Positions 26,171 through 35,475 of a stretch of DNA of 64,000 nucleotides are shown here, piece after piece; within the stretch, counting starts at the first letter, position 1, and each line of letters opens with the position of its first letter. This DNA is from GWE2-40-63 sp050179685 (GTDB taxonomy: Bacteria > Bacteroidota > Bacteroidia > Bacteroidales > SZUA-534), in contig JBFXEW010000017.1 in the NCBI GenBank assembly GCA_050179685.1, positions 49,863 through 113,862 on the forward strand. The letters run 5' to 3'. Made by a program: the position numbers and the translations under genes. The notes beneath the pieces were generated by a model. The model saw only the letters and a list, made by a program, of their open reading frames with translations. It had not been told where the DNA came from and did not search any database.

Positions 26171-28051
26171 ATGCAAATCAAACAAAACAAAAAAATTTCG
26201 TTTAAACTCTTAATGCCAACATTGATTGCAGCAACCGTGTTAACACTTATACTGGTTTTTATTGCCCGTTACTACCTGATTCAAAACAACGAAGCGTTAA
26301 CCCAAAAAGCACTCAATAAAAAAATCAACGAAATAGAAACCAACATAAACGACATTGCCGACAAGGCATTATATTCGGCCACCATTTGCTCCGAAATGTC
26401 GGTAGTTAAAGAAGCTTATGCACATTTCAACGAAACCGGTAACCTGCAGGAAGCATCGATGTTGATTGAAAACGAATACAACAACATAAACAAAGCTTTG
26501 GAACGCACTTATGGCGATGTGCACAAGATTCATTTCCATTTGCCTCCGGCACGCTCATTTATTCGTTGTTGGTCGGCCAAACGTGGTGACGATCTTTCCG
26601 GATTCAGAAATACGATTTTGAATATTTCGAAAAATCATAAGCCACTAAAAGGAATTGAAGCCGGCCGTGGTGGTTTTGTAATCCGGGGTTTGGCTCCCAT
26701 TTTTTCAGACAACAATGCATATTATGGCTCGGTAGAAGTTTTGCTTCCGATTGATGAAATTATTACCACTTCAAAAACGGACGAAACGGAAGATTTTGCC
26801 TTGTTTATGCATAAAGATTTATTGGGAACCTCCACAGCACATCTTGAAGCATCCTCGTCGAATGTTTCGGGACAAAGCCAGGTAAAAAGCGATTTTGTTT
26901 TAATAAATACCAGTTCCGAGTCGATGATATTTAATCAACTGAACGATGAATTGTTTTTAGAGGGATTTAAAGAGGTATTGATTCTCGAAGAAGGAAGTCA
27001 TAAATATGCATTCTTCCCTATCAAGGATTTTATAGGCGAACATGTGGGTCTGGGTTTGTTCCAACTCGATATCTCAGAATTTCAGCAAAATATTCGTCGA
27101 ATGAATTTGGTAATAATTGCTACAGCCATAGTTTTATTGCTCTTGCTTACAATAATAATAATTTCAACTGTCCGAAATGTGCTAACCATTCCTTTAAACT
27201 TTGCGGTGAATGCCATGGAGCAAATGAAAAACGGTCAGCTTGATGTTAACATCGTATCAAGGGGTGAAGACGAAATTGGAATCCTTCTCAATTCTATTTT
27301 AGAGACTTCGCAAAAGCTAAACGAAGTAATTTTATCGGTTTCCGATGGAGCCAGCAGTATAAATTCGGCAAGTATCGAAATAAACGGTACTTCGCAGTCG
27401 CTAAGTCAGGGAGCCAATGAACAGGCAGCTTCGGTCGAAGAAATTACATCGACCATTGAAGAAATAACAGCCAATATTGAACAGAATACTGAAAACACCA
27501 ATCAAACCGGAAAGATTTCGCAGGAAGCGCAAAAAGGAATGCAGGAAGTTAAAGTTAGTACCGATAAAGCGGTGAACGCGAACAAAGAAATTGCGGATAA
27601 AATAAAAGTAATTAACGACATTGCTTTTCAAACCAATATTTTAGCGCTTAATGCTGCCGTTGAAGCTGCCCGGGCGGGCGAGTATGGTAAAGGATTTGCT
27701 GTGGTAGCTGCTGAAGTTCGTAAATTGGCCGAACACAGTAAAGTGGCAGCTGATGAAATTGTAACTCTGGCTCAAAATAGTTTTGAGGTAACCATGCAGG
27801 CCGGACAAAAACTCGATGAATTACTGCCGCAAATCGAAAAAACCACCCAGCTTATTCAGGAAGTGAGTGCAGCCAGCAGCGAACAGCTTAATGGAACCAA
27901 TCAGGTAAATAATGCCATACAGCAATTAAATAATGTAACCCAGCAAAATGCATCGGCCAGTGAAGAAATGGCTGCCAGCGCACAAATGCTTGAAGACCAG
28001 GCTGAACAATTAATTAAAGCCGTGGCCTATTTTAAGGTTAAAGCAAAATAA
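26171..28051 (+). CDS. Methyl-accepting chemotaxis protein with Cache sensor
   Basis: 626 residues. TM1 (about 15-34) and TM2 (about 313-336) enclose a periplasmic double-Cache-like sensor; 'HFHLPPARSFIR' followed by 'KRGDDLSGFRNT' is the signature of the Cache_3/dCache group. A HAMP domain (about 337-390) and a long coiled-coil signalling domain follow. The hairpin tip reads NDIAFQTNILALNAAVEAAR and continues GEYGKGFAVVAAEVRKLAEHS. Two Gln/Glu-rich methylation helices flank it. It reports a ligand to CheA/CheW. No che or flagellar genes are in the window. A strong terminator follows. Confidence 0.93.
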   Translation: MQIKQNKKISFKLLMPTLIAATVLTLILVFIARYYLIQNNEALTQKALNKKINEIETNINDIADKALYSATICSEMSVVKEAYAHFNETGNLQEASMLIENEYNNINKALERTYGDVHKIHFHLPPARSFIRCWSAKRGDDLSGFRNTILNISKNHKPLKGIEAGRGGFVIRGLAPIFSDNNAYYGSVEVLLPIDEIITTSKTDETEDFALFMHKDLLGTSTAHLEASSSNVSGQSQVKSDFVLINTSSESMIFNQLNDELFLEGFKEVLILEEGSHKYAFFPIKDFIGEHVGLGLFQLDISEFQQNIRRMNLVIIATAIVLLLLLTIIIISTVRNVLTIPLNFAVNAMEQMKNGQLDVNIVSRGEDEIGILLNSILETSQKLNEVILSVSDGASSINSASIEINGTSQSLSQGANEQAASVEEITSTIEEITANIEQNTENTNQTGKISQEAQKGMQEVKVSTDKAVNANKEIADKIKVINDIAFQTNILALNAAVEAARAGEYGKGFAVVAAEVRKLAEHSKVAADEIVTLAQNSFEVTMQAGQKLDELLPQIEKTTQLIQEVSAASSEQLNGTNQVNNAIQQLNNVTQQNASASEEMAASAQMLEDQAEQLIKAVAYFKVKAK

Positions 28052-28094
28052 TTGCCTGGAAAAAATCAATTCGACGAATTGAACTGAAATAATA

Positions 28095-28142
28095 AAAGCC
28101 GCAATACGGGTCCGGTAGATACGAACTCCTTATTGCGGCTTT
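28095..28142. terminator. Bidirectional terminator after the chemoreceptor gene
   Basis: A perfect 12-bp stem (AAAGCCGCAATA at 28095-28106, TATTGCGGCTTT at 28131-28142) with a 24-nt loop lies between the convergent chemoreceptor and MarR-family genes. T-rich sequence follows on the + strand. Confidence 0.8.
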
Positions 28143-28158
28143 CAACTTTTAATCCGCT

Positions 28159-28602
28159 TTATTTTTGGGTTATCGATTGGATGATTAATTGTAATTTATC
28201 TCTTAAATCGACCAATTCTTCCGCGTTAAGCACTTCGCTATTTAATCCCCGGGTAAGTTTTAGGGGAATATCTGCTGCGGCTTCCTGCATGGCCTTTCCT
28301 TTCTCAGTCAGGCTGATAATTACCTTGCGTTCGTCGTCGCTGGCCCGCTGACGGTTTAAAATTCCTAAAGCCTCCAGGCGCTTCAGCAATGGAGTTATGG
28401 TATTTGTATTTAGTATCAGCCGCTGCGAAATTTCACTTACCGTAATTCCGTTTTTCTCCCACAACACCAGCAAAACCAAATACTGCGGGTAGGTAATTCC
28501 CAATTCGTCCAAATAGGGTTGATAAGCCCTGGTTATTAGTCGCGAAACGGCATAAAACGGGAAACAAAGCTGATTATCGAGTTTTAATTGTTCATAGGTC
28601 AT
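28159..28602 (-). CDS. OhrR-type MarR regulator, peroxide sensing
   Basis: Start ATG at 28602 gives 147 residues, the normal OhrR length; a longer reading frame to 28743 includes a low-quality N terminus and is rejected. The N terminus reads LKLDNQLCFPFYAVSRLI, with C13 in the position of the organic-hydroperoxide-sensing Cys of OhrR. The winged helix follows (about 35-105, 'LLKRLEALGILNRQR'). In relatives, oxidation of this Cys releases DNA and induces ohr. No ohr gene is in the window, so the target may be elsewhere or may be the neighbouring GH97 gene. It is divergent from that gene. Confidence 0.85.
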   Translation of the reverse strand: MTYEQLKLDNQLCFPFYAVSRLITRAYQPYLDELGITYPQYLVLLVLWEKNGITVSEISQRLILNTNTITPLLKRLEALGILNRQRASDDERKVIISLTEKGKAMQEAAADIPLKLTRGLNSEVLNAEELVDLRDKLQLIIQSITQK

Positions 28603-28620
28603 CTTACTATCCTTTTCAAC

Positions 28621-28639
28621 GTTTGATAAAGCAAACATA
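28621..28639 (-). promoter_or_regulatory. Promoter and palindrome of the OhrR-type regulator
   Basis: On the - strand TATGTTTG at 28632-28639 is a perfect TAnnTTTG element about 30 bp before the ATG. GTTTG (28621-28625) and CAAAC (28632-28636), spaced by 6 bp, form an inverted repeat overlapping it, a plausible autoregulatory site. Confidence 0.5.
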
Positions 28640-28681
28640 AAGTAAAAAATGAAACAACTACACTTCTTAATCCATAAAAAA

Positions 28682-28712
28682 TTCGTTATAAAACTAAATC
28701 TGACTAAATTTG
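28682..28712 (+). promoter_or_regulatory. Promoter of the GH97 gene
   Basis: TAAATTTG at 28705-28712 fits TAnnTTTG exactly; a weak -33 TTCG lies 19 bp upstream near 28682. The start of transcription would be near 28719, leaving a leader of about 70 nt. Confidence 0.5.
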
Positions 28713-28789
28713 TAATCCCCCGGTAGAATGCATGAGTTAACATTTTAACAGGCCGCTAAAGGCAATTTAGAAACTCAAAAAATCAGTAT

Positions 28790-30907
28790 ATGAACAAAGC
28801 AAAATCAGTGTGGGTTGTTGTTATGGCGCTTATTACATTAAGCAGTTGCACCACCCAAAACAACGAACAGCAAGTCAGTTCGCCCGACGGAAAAATTACC
28901 CTTCACTTCAATCTGGATGCAAAGGGACAACCTGCCTACCAGGTAAATTTTAAGGGACAACAACTTATAAAACCATCAAGTCTGGGATTCAGTCTCGAGA
29001 ATCAGCCGGTTATTGCCGGAAACTGGAGTATTAAAACCGTTGAACAACTTGGAATTAATGAAACCTGGGAAATGCCCTGGGGCGAAAAACGACAAGTATT
29101 GAACCACTACAACAGCTTAAGCATCGGTCTTGAGGAAACCAATGAACCCTATCGCAAAATGAATCTGAATTTTAAGGTTTATAACGATGGATTGGGTTTC
29201 CGCTATGAATTTCCTGAGCAGAAAGCTATGGACACCGTTTATATTCTGGAAGAAAACACGGAGTTCAACCTTACGGCCGATTATACCAGCTTTTGGATTC
29301 CGGGCGACTGGGACATTTACGAACATTTGTACCGAACAACACCTCTTTCTAAAATTAATGCCGTTCAATACCGCAGTCACAACGATTTGGCGCAGACCCA
29401 CATCCCCAACAATGCAGTAAATACGCCGGTAACACTGGTTGGAGACGATGGTGTACACCTAAGTTTTCACGAAGCCAACCTGACCAACTACGCCGATATG
29501 ACTCTATTGGTCGATACCGTAAACCTGACTTTAAAAAGCTGTTTGGTAGGTTCTGATAACCACAAATACAAAGTAGTCCGGAAAACCCCGTTTAACACTC
29601 CCTGGCGTACCCTGCAAATCAGCGAAAACGCCGGCGGATTAATTGAATCTGATTTAATTGTTAACCTGAATGAGCCCAACAAAATTGGCGATGTGTCGTG
29701 GTTTAAACCCATGAAATATGTGGGAATATGGTGGGACATGCATTTGGGAACCAAAACCTGGGATTATGGAGCTACTCAGGACATGAACAGTGCTTCTGGC
29801 AAAAAACCTCATGGGCGCCATGGAGCAACAACAGCTTATGCAAAAGAACTAATTGATTTTGCCGCTGCGCATAACATTGGCGGTCTTTTAGTCGAAGGTT
29901 GGAATACCGGATGGGAGCACTGGGTTGGTTTTGAAGATCGCGAAGGCGTATTCGATTTTGTTACCCCATATCCCGACTACGATTTAAAAGAAGTGGTTCG
30001 TTACGGAAAAGAAAAAGGTGTGGAACTGATTATGCATCACGAAACTTCAGCAGCTACACAAACCTACACCAACCAATTGGATACTGCTTATCGCCTGATG
30101 GAAAGTCTGGGAATACATTCGGTTAAAACCGGATATGTTGGAAAAATTCTGCCCAAAGGCGAATACCATCACGGGCAATATATGGTTAATCATTACCATC
30201 AGGTGCTGGAAACCGGCGCAAAATACAAAGTGGCTATAAATGCTCATGAGCCCATAAAAGCAACCGGAAAACGCAGAACCTATCCAAATGCAATTGCACG
30301 CGAAGGCTTGCGTGGTCAGGAATTCAACGCCTGGGCTTCCGATGGTGGAAATCCTCCGGAACACCTGCCCATTGTTGCATTTACCCGTATGTTGGCTGGT
30401 CCCATCGATTTTACTCCGGGAATATTTAACCTGAAACTCGATCCGCATAAAAAAGATAATCAGGTAAATACCACCCTGTGTCAGCAGTTGGCTTTGTATG
30501 TGGTTATCAACAGCCCCATTCAGATGGCAGCCGATTTAATTGAATACTACAAAGGTCATCCGGCATTCAAGTTTATTGAAGATGTTGCTGTTAACTGGGA
30601 ACAGACCAAAGTGTTGAATGGCGAAGTTGGCGATTTTGTAAGCATTGCAAGGCAGGAACGTGACAGCGACAACTGGTTTGTGGGCGGTATTACCGACGAA
30701 AATGAGCGCTCACTGGAATTGAAATTCGATTTTCTTCCGGAAGGAAAAACCTATACAGCCACTCTGTATAAAGATGCTGACGATGCGCATTGGAATAACA
30801 ATCCACAAGCCTATAAAATTGAAACATTAACCATCGACAGCAAAAGTAGTTTGCCCATAAGCATGGCTCCGGGCGGAGGTTTTGCCTTGAGTCTTATTGC
30901 TCTGTAA
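28790..30907 (+). CDS. GH97 alpha-glucosidase, SusB-like, inverting type
   Basis: A 705-residue lipoprotein (lipobox LSSC near residue 20). The three domains of GH97 are present: N-terminal beta-supersandwich, TIM barrel ('GGLLVEGWNTGWEHW') and C-terminal sheet. From the literature, Bacteroides SusB uses E439 and E508 as bases and E532 as acid. Here E418 (MHHETS), E487 (AHEP) and E511 (GQEF) sit at the same relative spacings (69 and 24), which I counted directly. This supports an inverting alpha-glucosidase acting on malto-oligosaccharides in the periplasm or at the surface. It is not in a SusCD locus: neighbours are a MarR regulator and a SnoaL-like protein. Confidence 0.92.
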   Translation: MNKAKSVWVVVMALITLSSCTTQNNEQQVSSPDGKITLHFNLDAKGQPAYQVNFKGQQLIKPSSLGFSLENQPVIAGNWSIKTVEQLGINETWEMPWGEKRQVLNHYNSLSIGLEETNEPYRKMNLNFKVYNDGLGFRYEFPEQKAMDTVYILEENTEFNLTADYTSFWIPGDWDIYEHLYRTTPLSKINAVQYRSHNDLAQTHIPNNAVNTPVTLVGDDGVHLSFHEANLTNYADMTLLVDTVNLTLKSCLVGSDNHKYKVVRKTPFNTPWRTLQISENAGGLIESDLIVNLNEPNKIGDVSWFKPMKYVGIWWDMHLGTKTWDYGATQDMNSASGKKPHGRHGATTAYAKELIDFAAAHNIGGLLVEGWNTGWEHWVGFEDREGVFDFVTPYPDYDLKEVVRYGKEKGVELIMHHETSAATQTYTNQLDTAYRLMESLGIHSVKTGYVGKILPKGEYHHGQYMVNHYHQVLETGAKYKVAINAHEPIKATGKRRTYPNAIAREGLRGQEFNAWASDGGNPPEHLPIVAFTRMLAGPIDFTPGIFNLKLDPHKKDNQVNTTLCQQLALYVVINSPIQMAADLIEYYKGHPAFKFIEDVAVNWEQTKVLNGEVGDFVSIARQERDSDNWFVGGITDENERSLELKFDFLPEGKTYTATLYKDADDAHWNNNPQAYKIETLTIDSKSSLPISMAPGGGFALSLIAL

Positions 30908-30926
30908 ATTAAAAGCATACATCGAT

Positions 30927-30982
30927 AATGGTTGCCGATTTTAGTGATTGAATCTCAAAAAATTGGCAACCATTTTATTTTT
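30927..30982 (+). terminator. Terminator of the GH97 gene
   Basis: A 10-bp stem (AATGGTTGCC at 30927-30936, GGCAACCATT at 30965-30974) extended by partial A/T pairing is followed by TTATTTTTA. It begins 20 bp after the stop codon. Confidence 0.75.
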
Positions 30983-31065
30983 ACGCTTTTATTAGTACCA
31001 TCCTTAGCAAATTTTTTTGTATCTTTTTGAGGCTGCAAAACAGACTAACTTAAACTCATATAGCT

Positions 31066-31497
31066 ATGAAAAAAATTGCTCTCCTATTCTTATTAGCAGG
31101 CTTTTGGGCCTGTAACCAGCAGGTGGAACAAAAAGAAAACCACAAACTGATTGATGAACTTTTACACCAATTTGTTACCGCAGTTCAGGAATTCAATTAC
31201 GACGAAATGGACAAACTTACCCACGACGATTTTATTATTTATGAAAATGGGTCGGTATGGAATACCAAAGAATTCTTTAGTGCACTCGAAGGTTTTCAGG
31301 AAGTGAAAATCACTTATAAAATCGATAAGTTAAATATTATTGTCGATAACAATACGGCACATGCCCAGTTTATCAATCACGGTACCTTTATGTACCCCGA
31401 CACCACCATTAACCTGCATTTTATCGAAAGCAGTACTTTTGTAAAAGAAAATGGTAACTGGACCATAAAATTCTACCATTCCACGCATCTGAAATAA
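31066..31497 (+). CDS. Secreted SnoaL/DUF4440-like lipoprotein
   Basis: A 143-residue lipoprotein: the signal peptide ends at Cys16 (FWACNQQ). The rest is a single NTF2-like domain of the DUF4440/SnoaL type, with 'HQFVTAVQEFNYDEMDKLTHDDFIIYENG' (cited as two halves, HQFVTAVQEFNYDEM and HDDFIIYENG) and the C-terminal 'NGNWTIKFYHST'. Members bind small ligands or have no known function. It lies alone downstream of the GH97 terminator. A weak -7-like TATCTTTTTG is found about 45 bp before the ATG. Confidence 0.75.
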   Translation: MKKIALLFLLAGFWACNQQVEQKENHKLIDELLHQFVTAVQEFNYDEMDKLTHDDFIIYENGSVWNTKEFFSALEGFQEVKITYKIDKLNIIVDNNTAHAQFINHGTFMYPDTTINLHFIESSTFVKENGNWTIKFYHSTHLK

Positions 31498-31512
31498 TCA
31501 AAAAAAAACAAT

Positions 31513-31738
31513 AAGAGGCTGTCTAAAAAGCAAAAGATTTAAACCATCGGCTTTCAAATTAAAAGGGATAGAACGCGGATAACGCTGAAAAAACTGATTT
31601 ACGCTGATAAGATCTTTGAAAATCAGTCAAAATCCGCGTCATCCCTGTCTGCCGGCCAGGCAGGAGCGTTCCTTTTTAAAGATTACTTCCATTTTGTAAG
31701 TTTTTGGTAAATGCATATTCCTTTTGGGACACCCTCTT
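31513..31738. mobile_element. MITE-like element with imperfect terminal inverted repeats
   Basis: A 226-bp non-coding element with ends AAGAGGCTGTCTAAAAAGC (31513-31531) and the inverted CCTTTTGGGACACCCTCTT (31720-31738), about 15 of 19 matching. 'GAGGxTGTC' ends are a familiar IS-end style in Bacteroidota. Nested inside are CGCGGAT (31574-31580)/ATCCGCG (31632-31638) and ACTGATTT (31593-31600)/AAATCAGT (31620-31627), and a CTGCC/GGCAG hairpin near 31650. No transposase is present, and I see no clear target-site duplication. Confidence 0.5.
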
Positions 31739-31763
31739 GCTGTTTATGATAAGTTCAAACAGC

Positions 31764-32132
31764 TTACTTCTTAAAAATAAAATAAACAGCCAGAATTAAG
31801 AAGGTAAAACCTATCAGGTGATTCACCCGAAAACTTTCGGTCTTAAAAAACACCAGGGTAAAAAGGGTAAAAACAACCAGAGTTATCACTTCCTGAAGCA
31901 CTTTCAGCTCGACCAGTGAAAACGGACCACCGTTTTCACGAAAACCAATCCGGTTGGCCGGAACCTGAAAAAAATATTCAAACAAGGCTATTCCCCAACT
32001 TATTAATATTACGGCTACCAGAGGCAATGCCGCAAACCATTTCATTTCTTTAAACTTAAGATGCCCGTACCAGGCAAAGGTCATAAACACATTACTAAGG
32101 GTTAGTAACCCCAGAGTCGCAATGATTTTCAT
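31764..32132 (-). CDS. DUF486 family small membrane protein
   Basis: 122 residues with four membrane helices. The pattern 'SNVFMTFAWYGHLKF' at the N terminus, 'WGIALFEYFFQVPANRIGF' in the middle and 'FSLVELKVLQEVITLVVF' (each in short pieces) is typical of DUF486, a family related to drug/metabolite-transporter-type half proteins. No function is established. It starts 163 bp from the next gene upstream and appears to be transcribed alone; the MITE-like element lies just after its stop. Confidence 0.8.
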   Translation of the reverse strand: MKIIATLGLLTLSNVFMTFAWYGHLKFKEMKWFAALPLVAVILISWGIALFEYFFQVPANRIGFRENGGPFSLVELKVLQEVITLVVFTLFTLVFFKTESFRVNHLIGFTFLILAVYFIFKK

Positions 32133-32295
32133 CGATATATGCAGCTAGTTTTTTAATCACAAAGCAGTAAATAATGAGCGCAAATATACAGGGTAAAAGC
32201 ATTCGCTGATACAGGCAGTACACAATTTTTTATCGGATGTTTAAAGTGTCTTTATCGCTGGTGGTTTAAGTAAGAGAACAGAGTCAGCTACTCGT

Positions 32296-32766
32296 CTATT
32301 CAATCTCGAAACGTTCTTTTTGCGTAAGTTCCAAATCGTTAGAAACGCGCTCTTTGGTTGGCCTAAAGGTTATAAATAATCCCAGCAGGGTGGCCGAAAG
32401 AATAAAAATATAATCGTTAGCCGTTAACAAATAATAAACGGCACTAAAAACCATACAAAATTCAAAGCCAAAATAAGTCCAGAGAATAAAATCGCGATAA
32501 GCGGTTAATTTATTGAGCAATGTTGTTCCCTTATGAATATTCTTTATCCGCGATTTACTCATCCAAAACATTCCGGGAACCACCAACATGCAAGCCCCCA
32601 GAAGAACCAGAAACAAAAGGTACGACTTGTCGCTGTATGTCGCATCCGATTCGCTAAAGGCTATAAAAAAATAAGAGAAGGTTAACAAAGCCACCGGAAA
32701 TAAAACCAATAACCAATATCCTTTCTGAATCTGTTTTAACGCTTCTTTTGGAGTTTGTGGCTGCAT
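32296..32766 (-). CDS. Four-helix membrane protein of unknown function
   Basis: I do not recognise this 156-residue protein. It has four hydrophobic helices near residues 14-34, 46-67, 90-111 and 116-133. A basic loop (WMSKSRIKNIHKG) lies between the second pair, and the charged tail reads TKERVSNDLELTQKERFE. It has the look of a small inner-membrane protein. No partner gene is close: 163 bp separate it from the DUF486 gene, and 163 bp from the GH31 gene. Confidence 0.65.
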   Translation of the reverse strand: MQPQTPKEALKQIQKGYWLLVLFPVALLTFSYFFIAFSESDATYSDKSYLLFLVLLGACMLVVPGMFWMSKSRIKNIHKGTTLLNKLTAYRDFILWTYFGFEFCMVFSAVYYLLTANDYIFILSATLLGLFITFRPTKERVSNDLELTQKERFEIE

Positions 32767-32929
32767 GTCTGTTTTTTTTTACGAATTACCAAAGGTATAA
32801 AATTGTAGCTAAAAGCAGCAAGGCTGATACCAATTATTAACTACCCAACTTAAGCCAATGAAAAGCCCTGCTCACAAACCATTATAGGCAAGGTCCGGAT
32901 AAAATAACAACACTACAATTCCTGAAACT

Positions 32930-35338
32930 TTAATAACTGATACGTACTTCTTTTTCGGTATTTCGCAAAACCGTTTTCATAAGCACCGAACGTTGGTTTT
33001 CGTCGTAGGTAAATTCCGACGATTTAATTTTTGCCCCGTTCACACTTATCTTTTTAGGCTTTCTTTCCAGGTTATGAATAACCAAATTTATTTCGCTTTG
33101 CCGGATGCCGGTAAAATTACGGCCATTCTCTCGGGTAAGGTTTAAAACAAACTCTTTATCGGTGGTAGATGCCTGCATATTAATAAATTCATACAATCCC
33201 TTTCCATAAGCATCGAATGTGGAACCATCGTCGTTATAAAGCCGGTACTGGCTGCTGCTTTGCTTCGCATCAAAATAATAATGCACCTCAAAAGCATCGA
33301 GACTGTAGTACTGAGTTTGCCTTGCCTGCGCATGCATGGGCACAAAAGAACCTCCTTTTACAAAAACGGGAATATAGTTCTCCGATAAAGTTACTTCAAT
33401 TTCCTGTCCGCCATCGTACACCCGGGCGGTATTAAAATCGATCCACTGACTGCCTTTGGGCAGATACACTTTTTGGCTTGTTGCTCCCTTTGTTTTAACC
33501 GGAGAAACCAGAAAAGCATCGCCAAACATATAAGCCTGATCGTAAGTCAACAAATCGTGATTTTTCTCTTCGTTAAAAAATAGAGGAATCATCAACGGTT
33601 TTCCACTCTGGCTGTTTTCAAAAGCCATGGAATAAATGTAGGGCAGCAATTTATAGCGAAGGGCGATGGCTTCTTTAGCCAAAGCTTTGGTTGCCGGTTT
33701 CTGAAATACCGGCTCTGCCGGAATATGCTCCTGTGCATGTGGCCGGTAAATAGGTTGAAAAACCCCGTATTGCAACCAGCGGGTATAAAGTTCATCGTCT
33801 ATCGCTTCGCCACCGGCAAAGCCTCCCAAATCAGAATGCATGTAAGCAATGCCCTGCATACCCATTTGCAACGATATTTCGGGTTGTGGAACCAATCCTC
33901 CCCAACTTCGGTTTACATCGCCGGTCCAGGGAATCATTCCGTATCGTTGCGAACCGGCAAATCCGGCACGCATCAGAATAAAAGGACGTACCTCGGGAAA
34001 ATTACTGCGATACCCCTCGTAAATTATCCGTGCCCATTCGTGCCCATAGGCATTATGCACCTCGTTGGCCGAACCATTCACATGCAATAAATCTTTCGGG
34101 TGCACTTCGGGCTCGCCCAAATCGCCCCACCAGCCACCAATTCCCTGGGTGGTAAAGTCTTTGTAAACATTCCAGAACCAATCCCGTGCTTCGGGTTTAA
34201 ACACATCGATTAAGCCCGTATTTCCAAAATAAAAATCGTAAGTAAACGGATTTCCCAGACTGTCTTTGGCCAGAATATCGTTCTCTACGGCTTCGTTCCA
34301 ACGATCCGATGTGGTTAAAATAAACGGCTCGGTAACCAGAATGGGCTTCACCCCTTTTTTATTCAGTGTGGAAAGCATTTTATCCGGTTCGGGAAAACTG
34401 TCGCGGTACCAGTTCAGATTGCCCATGGTGCCTGTTATTTCTTTACCAAACCAATAAATATCGATAATAACCGCCTCAACGGGAATCGAAGAATCAAAGA
34501 ATTTATCGACGGTACTTAGCACCTCATTTTGAGAATGGTAACCAAAGCGGCTGCTGAAATTACCCAGTGTCCAGCGGGCCGGCATGGGTTGGCGCCCGGT
34601 AAGCCAGGTATAATTATCAACCAATTCGTACCAGTCGTTTGCTGCAATCACATAATAATTCAAAGTGCCGCTTTCCGTTTCATAAGTTAGTGTGTTGTTC
34701 TTTTCACTATCCAGGTCGAGGTATCCGGCTGAGGCATTATCAAACAACAAAGCATATTTTTCCGATGATAGCACCATTGGAAGGGTATAGTTCATCAGTT
34801 CCGAATGTGTTTCGTAACCGTAATGCGCCCTGTTATATAGCTCCAAACGGTTTCCCCGTCGGTTCATACCCAAAACACGGGCTCCCCCTCCGTACAAAAT
34901 CTCATCAGAAGTAAGCTGAAAACTTACCTCCTGGCTTGAATCGCTCCACTGATAACCGTTGTTCTCGCTGATAAGTAAATCGTTAAAATGATAAAACGAC
35001 AGGTTAAAGGGCTTTTTGGTAACGAGCACCTTTATTCCCGACGATTCAATCTTAAGTGTGTTTTCTTCGTCTTTTATAATAAAATGTACCTTTTCAGGTG
35101 CTGCTGCAAGCGCATAACTGTAATTCTTTACCTGTTCCTGAGCGGGATAAAAAGCCACATGAAATATCTTCTTGGTAAATGGAGTTATTACATAGTTTCC
35201 ATCGGAAACCTGTATTTCTATGGTTCCCAGGTTTTGTTTATGGCCTGTAAAACTCCGGTTTTGGTTTTGTGCCGTGGCTTGAAAGCCTAACAACAGACCT
35301 AGTATTAACCATTGAATTTTAAGAAAGTAGCTTTGCAT
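32930..35338 (-). CDS. GH31 alpha-glycosidase, secreted
   Basis: Start ATG at 35338 gives a clean signal peptide (MQSYFLKIQWLILGLLLGFQ to ATAQ); an upstream in-frame extension to 35386 is rejected. The 802-residue protein has the GH31 layout: N-terminal beta-sandwich, TIM barrel (about 270-600) and C-terminal sheets. The nucleophile region reads GGWWGDLGEPEVHP with D406, and the acid region YMHSDLGGF with D503, both counted from the ATG. Upstream 'VEAVIIDIYWFG' is the usual first catalytic strand. It should hydrolyse alpha-glucosides or alpha-xylosides outside the cytoplasm. Specificity is not settled. It is a single gene between unrelated ones. Confidence 0.9.
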   Translation of the reverse strand: MQSYFLKIQWLILGLLLGFQATAQNQNRSFTGHKQNLGTIEIQVSDGNYVITPFTKKIFHVAFYPAQEQVKNYSYALAAAPEKVHFIIKDEENTLKIESSGIKVLVTKKPFNLSFYHFNDLLISENNGYQWSDSSQEVSFQLTSDEILYGGGARVLGMNRRGNRLELYNRAHYGYETHSELMNYTLPMVLSSEKYALLFDNASAGYLDLDSEKNNTLTYETESGTLNYYVIAANDWYELVDNYTWLTGRQPMPARWTLGNFSSRFGYHSQNEVLSTVDKFFDSSIPVEAVIIDIYWFGKEITGTMGNLNWYRDSFPEPDKMLSTLNKKGVKPILVTEPFILTTSDRWNEAVENDILAKDSLGNPFTYDFYFGNTGLIDVFKPEARDWFWNVYKDFTTQGIGGWWGDLGEPEVHPKDLLHVNGSANEVHNAYGHEWARIIYEGYRSNFPEVRPFILMRAGFAGSQRYGMIPWTGDVNRSWGGLVPQPEISLQMGMQGIAYMHSDLGGFAGGEAIDDELYTRWLQYGVFQPIYRPHAQEHIPAEPVFQKPATKALAKEAIALRYKLLPYIYSMAFENSQSGKPLMIPLFFNEEKNHDLLTYDQAYMFGDAFLVSPVKTKGATSQKVYLPKGSQWIDFNTARVYDGGQEIEVTLSENYIPVFVKGGSFVPMHAQARQTQYYSLDAFEVHYYFDAKQSSSQYRLYNDDGSTFDAYGKGLYEFINMQASTTDKEFVLNLTRENGRNFTGIRQSEINLVIHNLERKPKKISVNGAKIKSSEFTYDENQRSVLMKTVLRNTEKEVRISY

Positions 35339-35428
35339 CTTGCTGAATTTATTGTTTAAAAAAGTAACGCATTTTGGGGGATTCAAAAATAAGGATTTTT
35401 ACCGCTAATTCGGACTTTTTGAACAAAA

Positions 35429-35456
35429 TAAAAGCCCGGCAATTAGCCAGGCTTTT
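35429..35456 (-). terminator. Terminator of folD
   Basis: A stem AAAAGCC...GGCTTTT with inner GG/CC pairing and a short A/T loop lies 20 bp after the folD stop on the - strand and is followed by a T-rich sequence. Confidence 0.75.
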
Positions 35457-35475
35457 ACATGTGTTTTCTATAACA

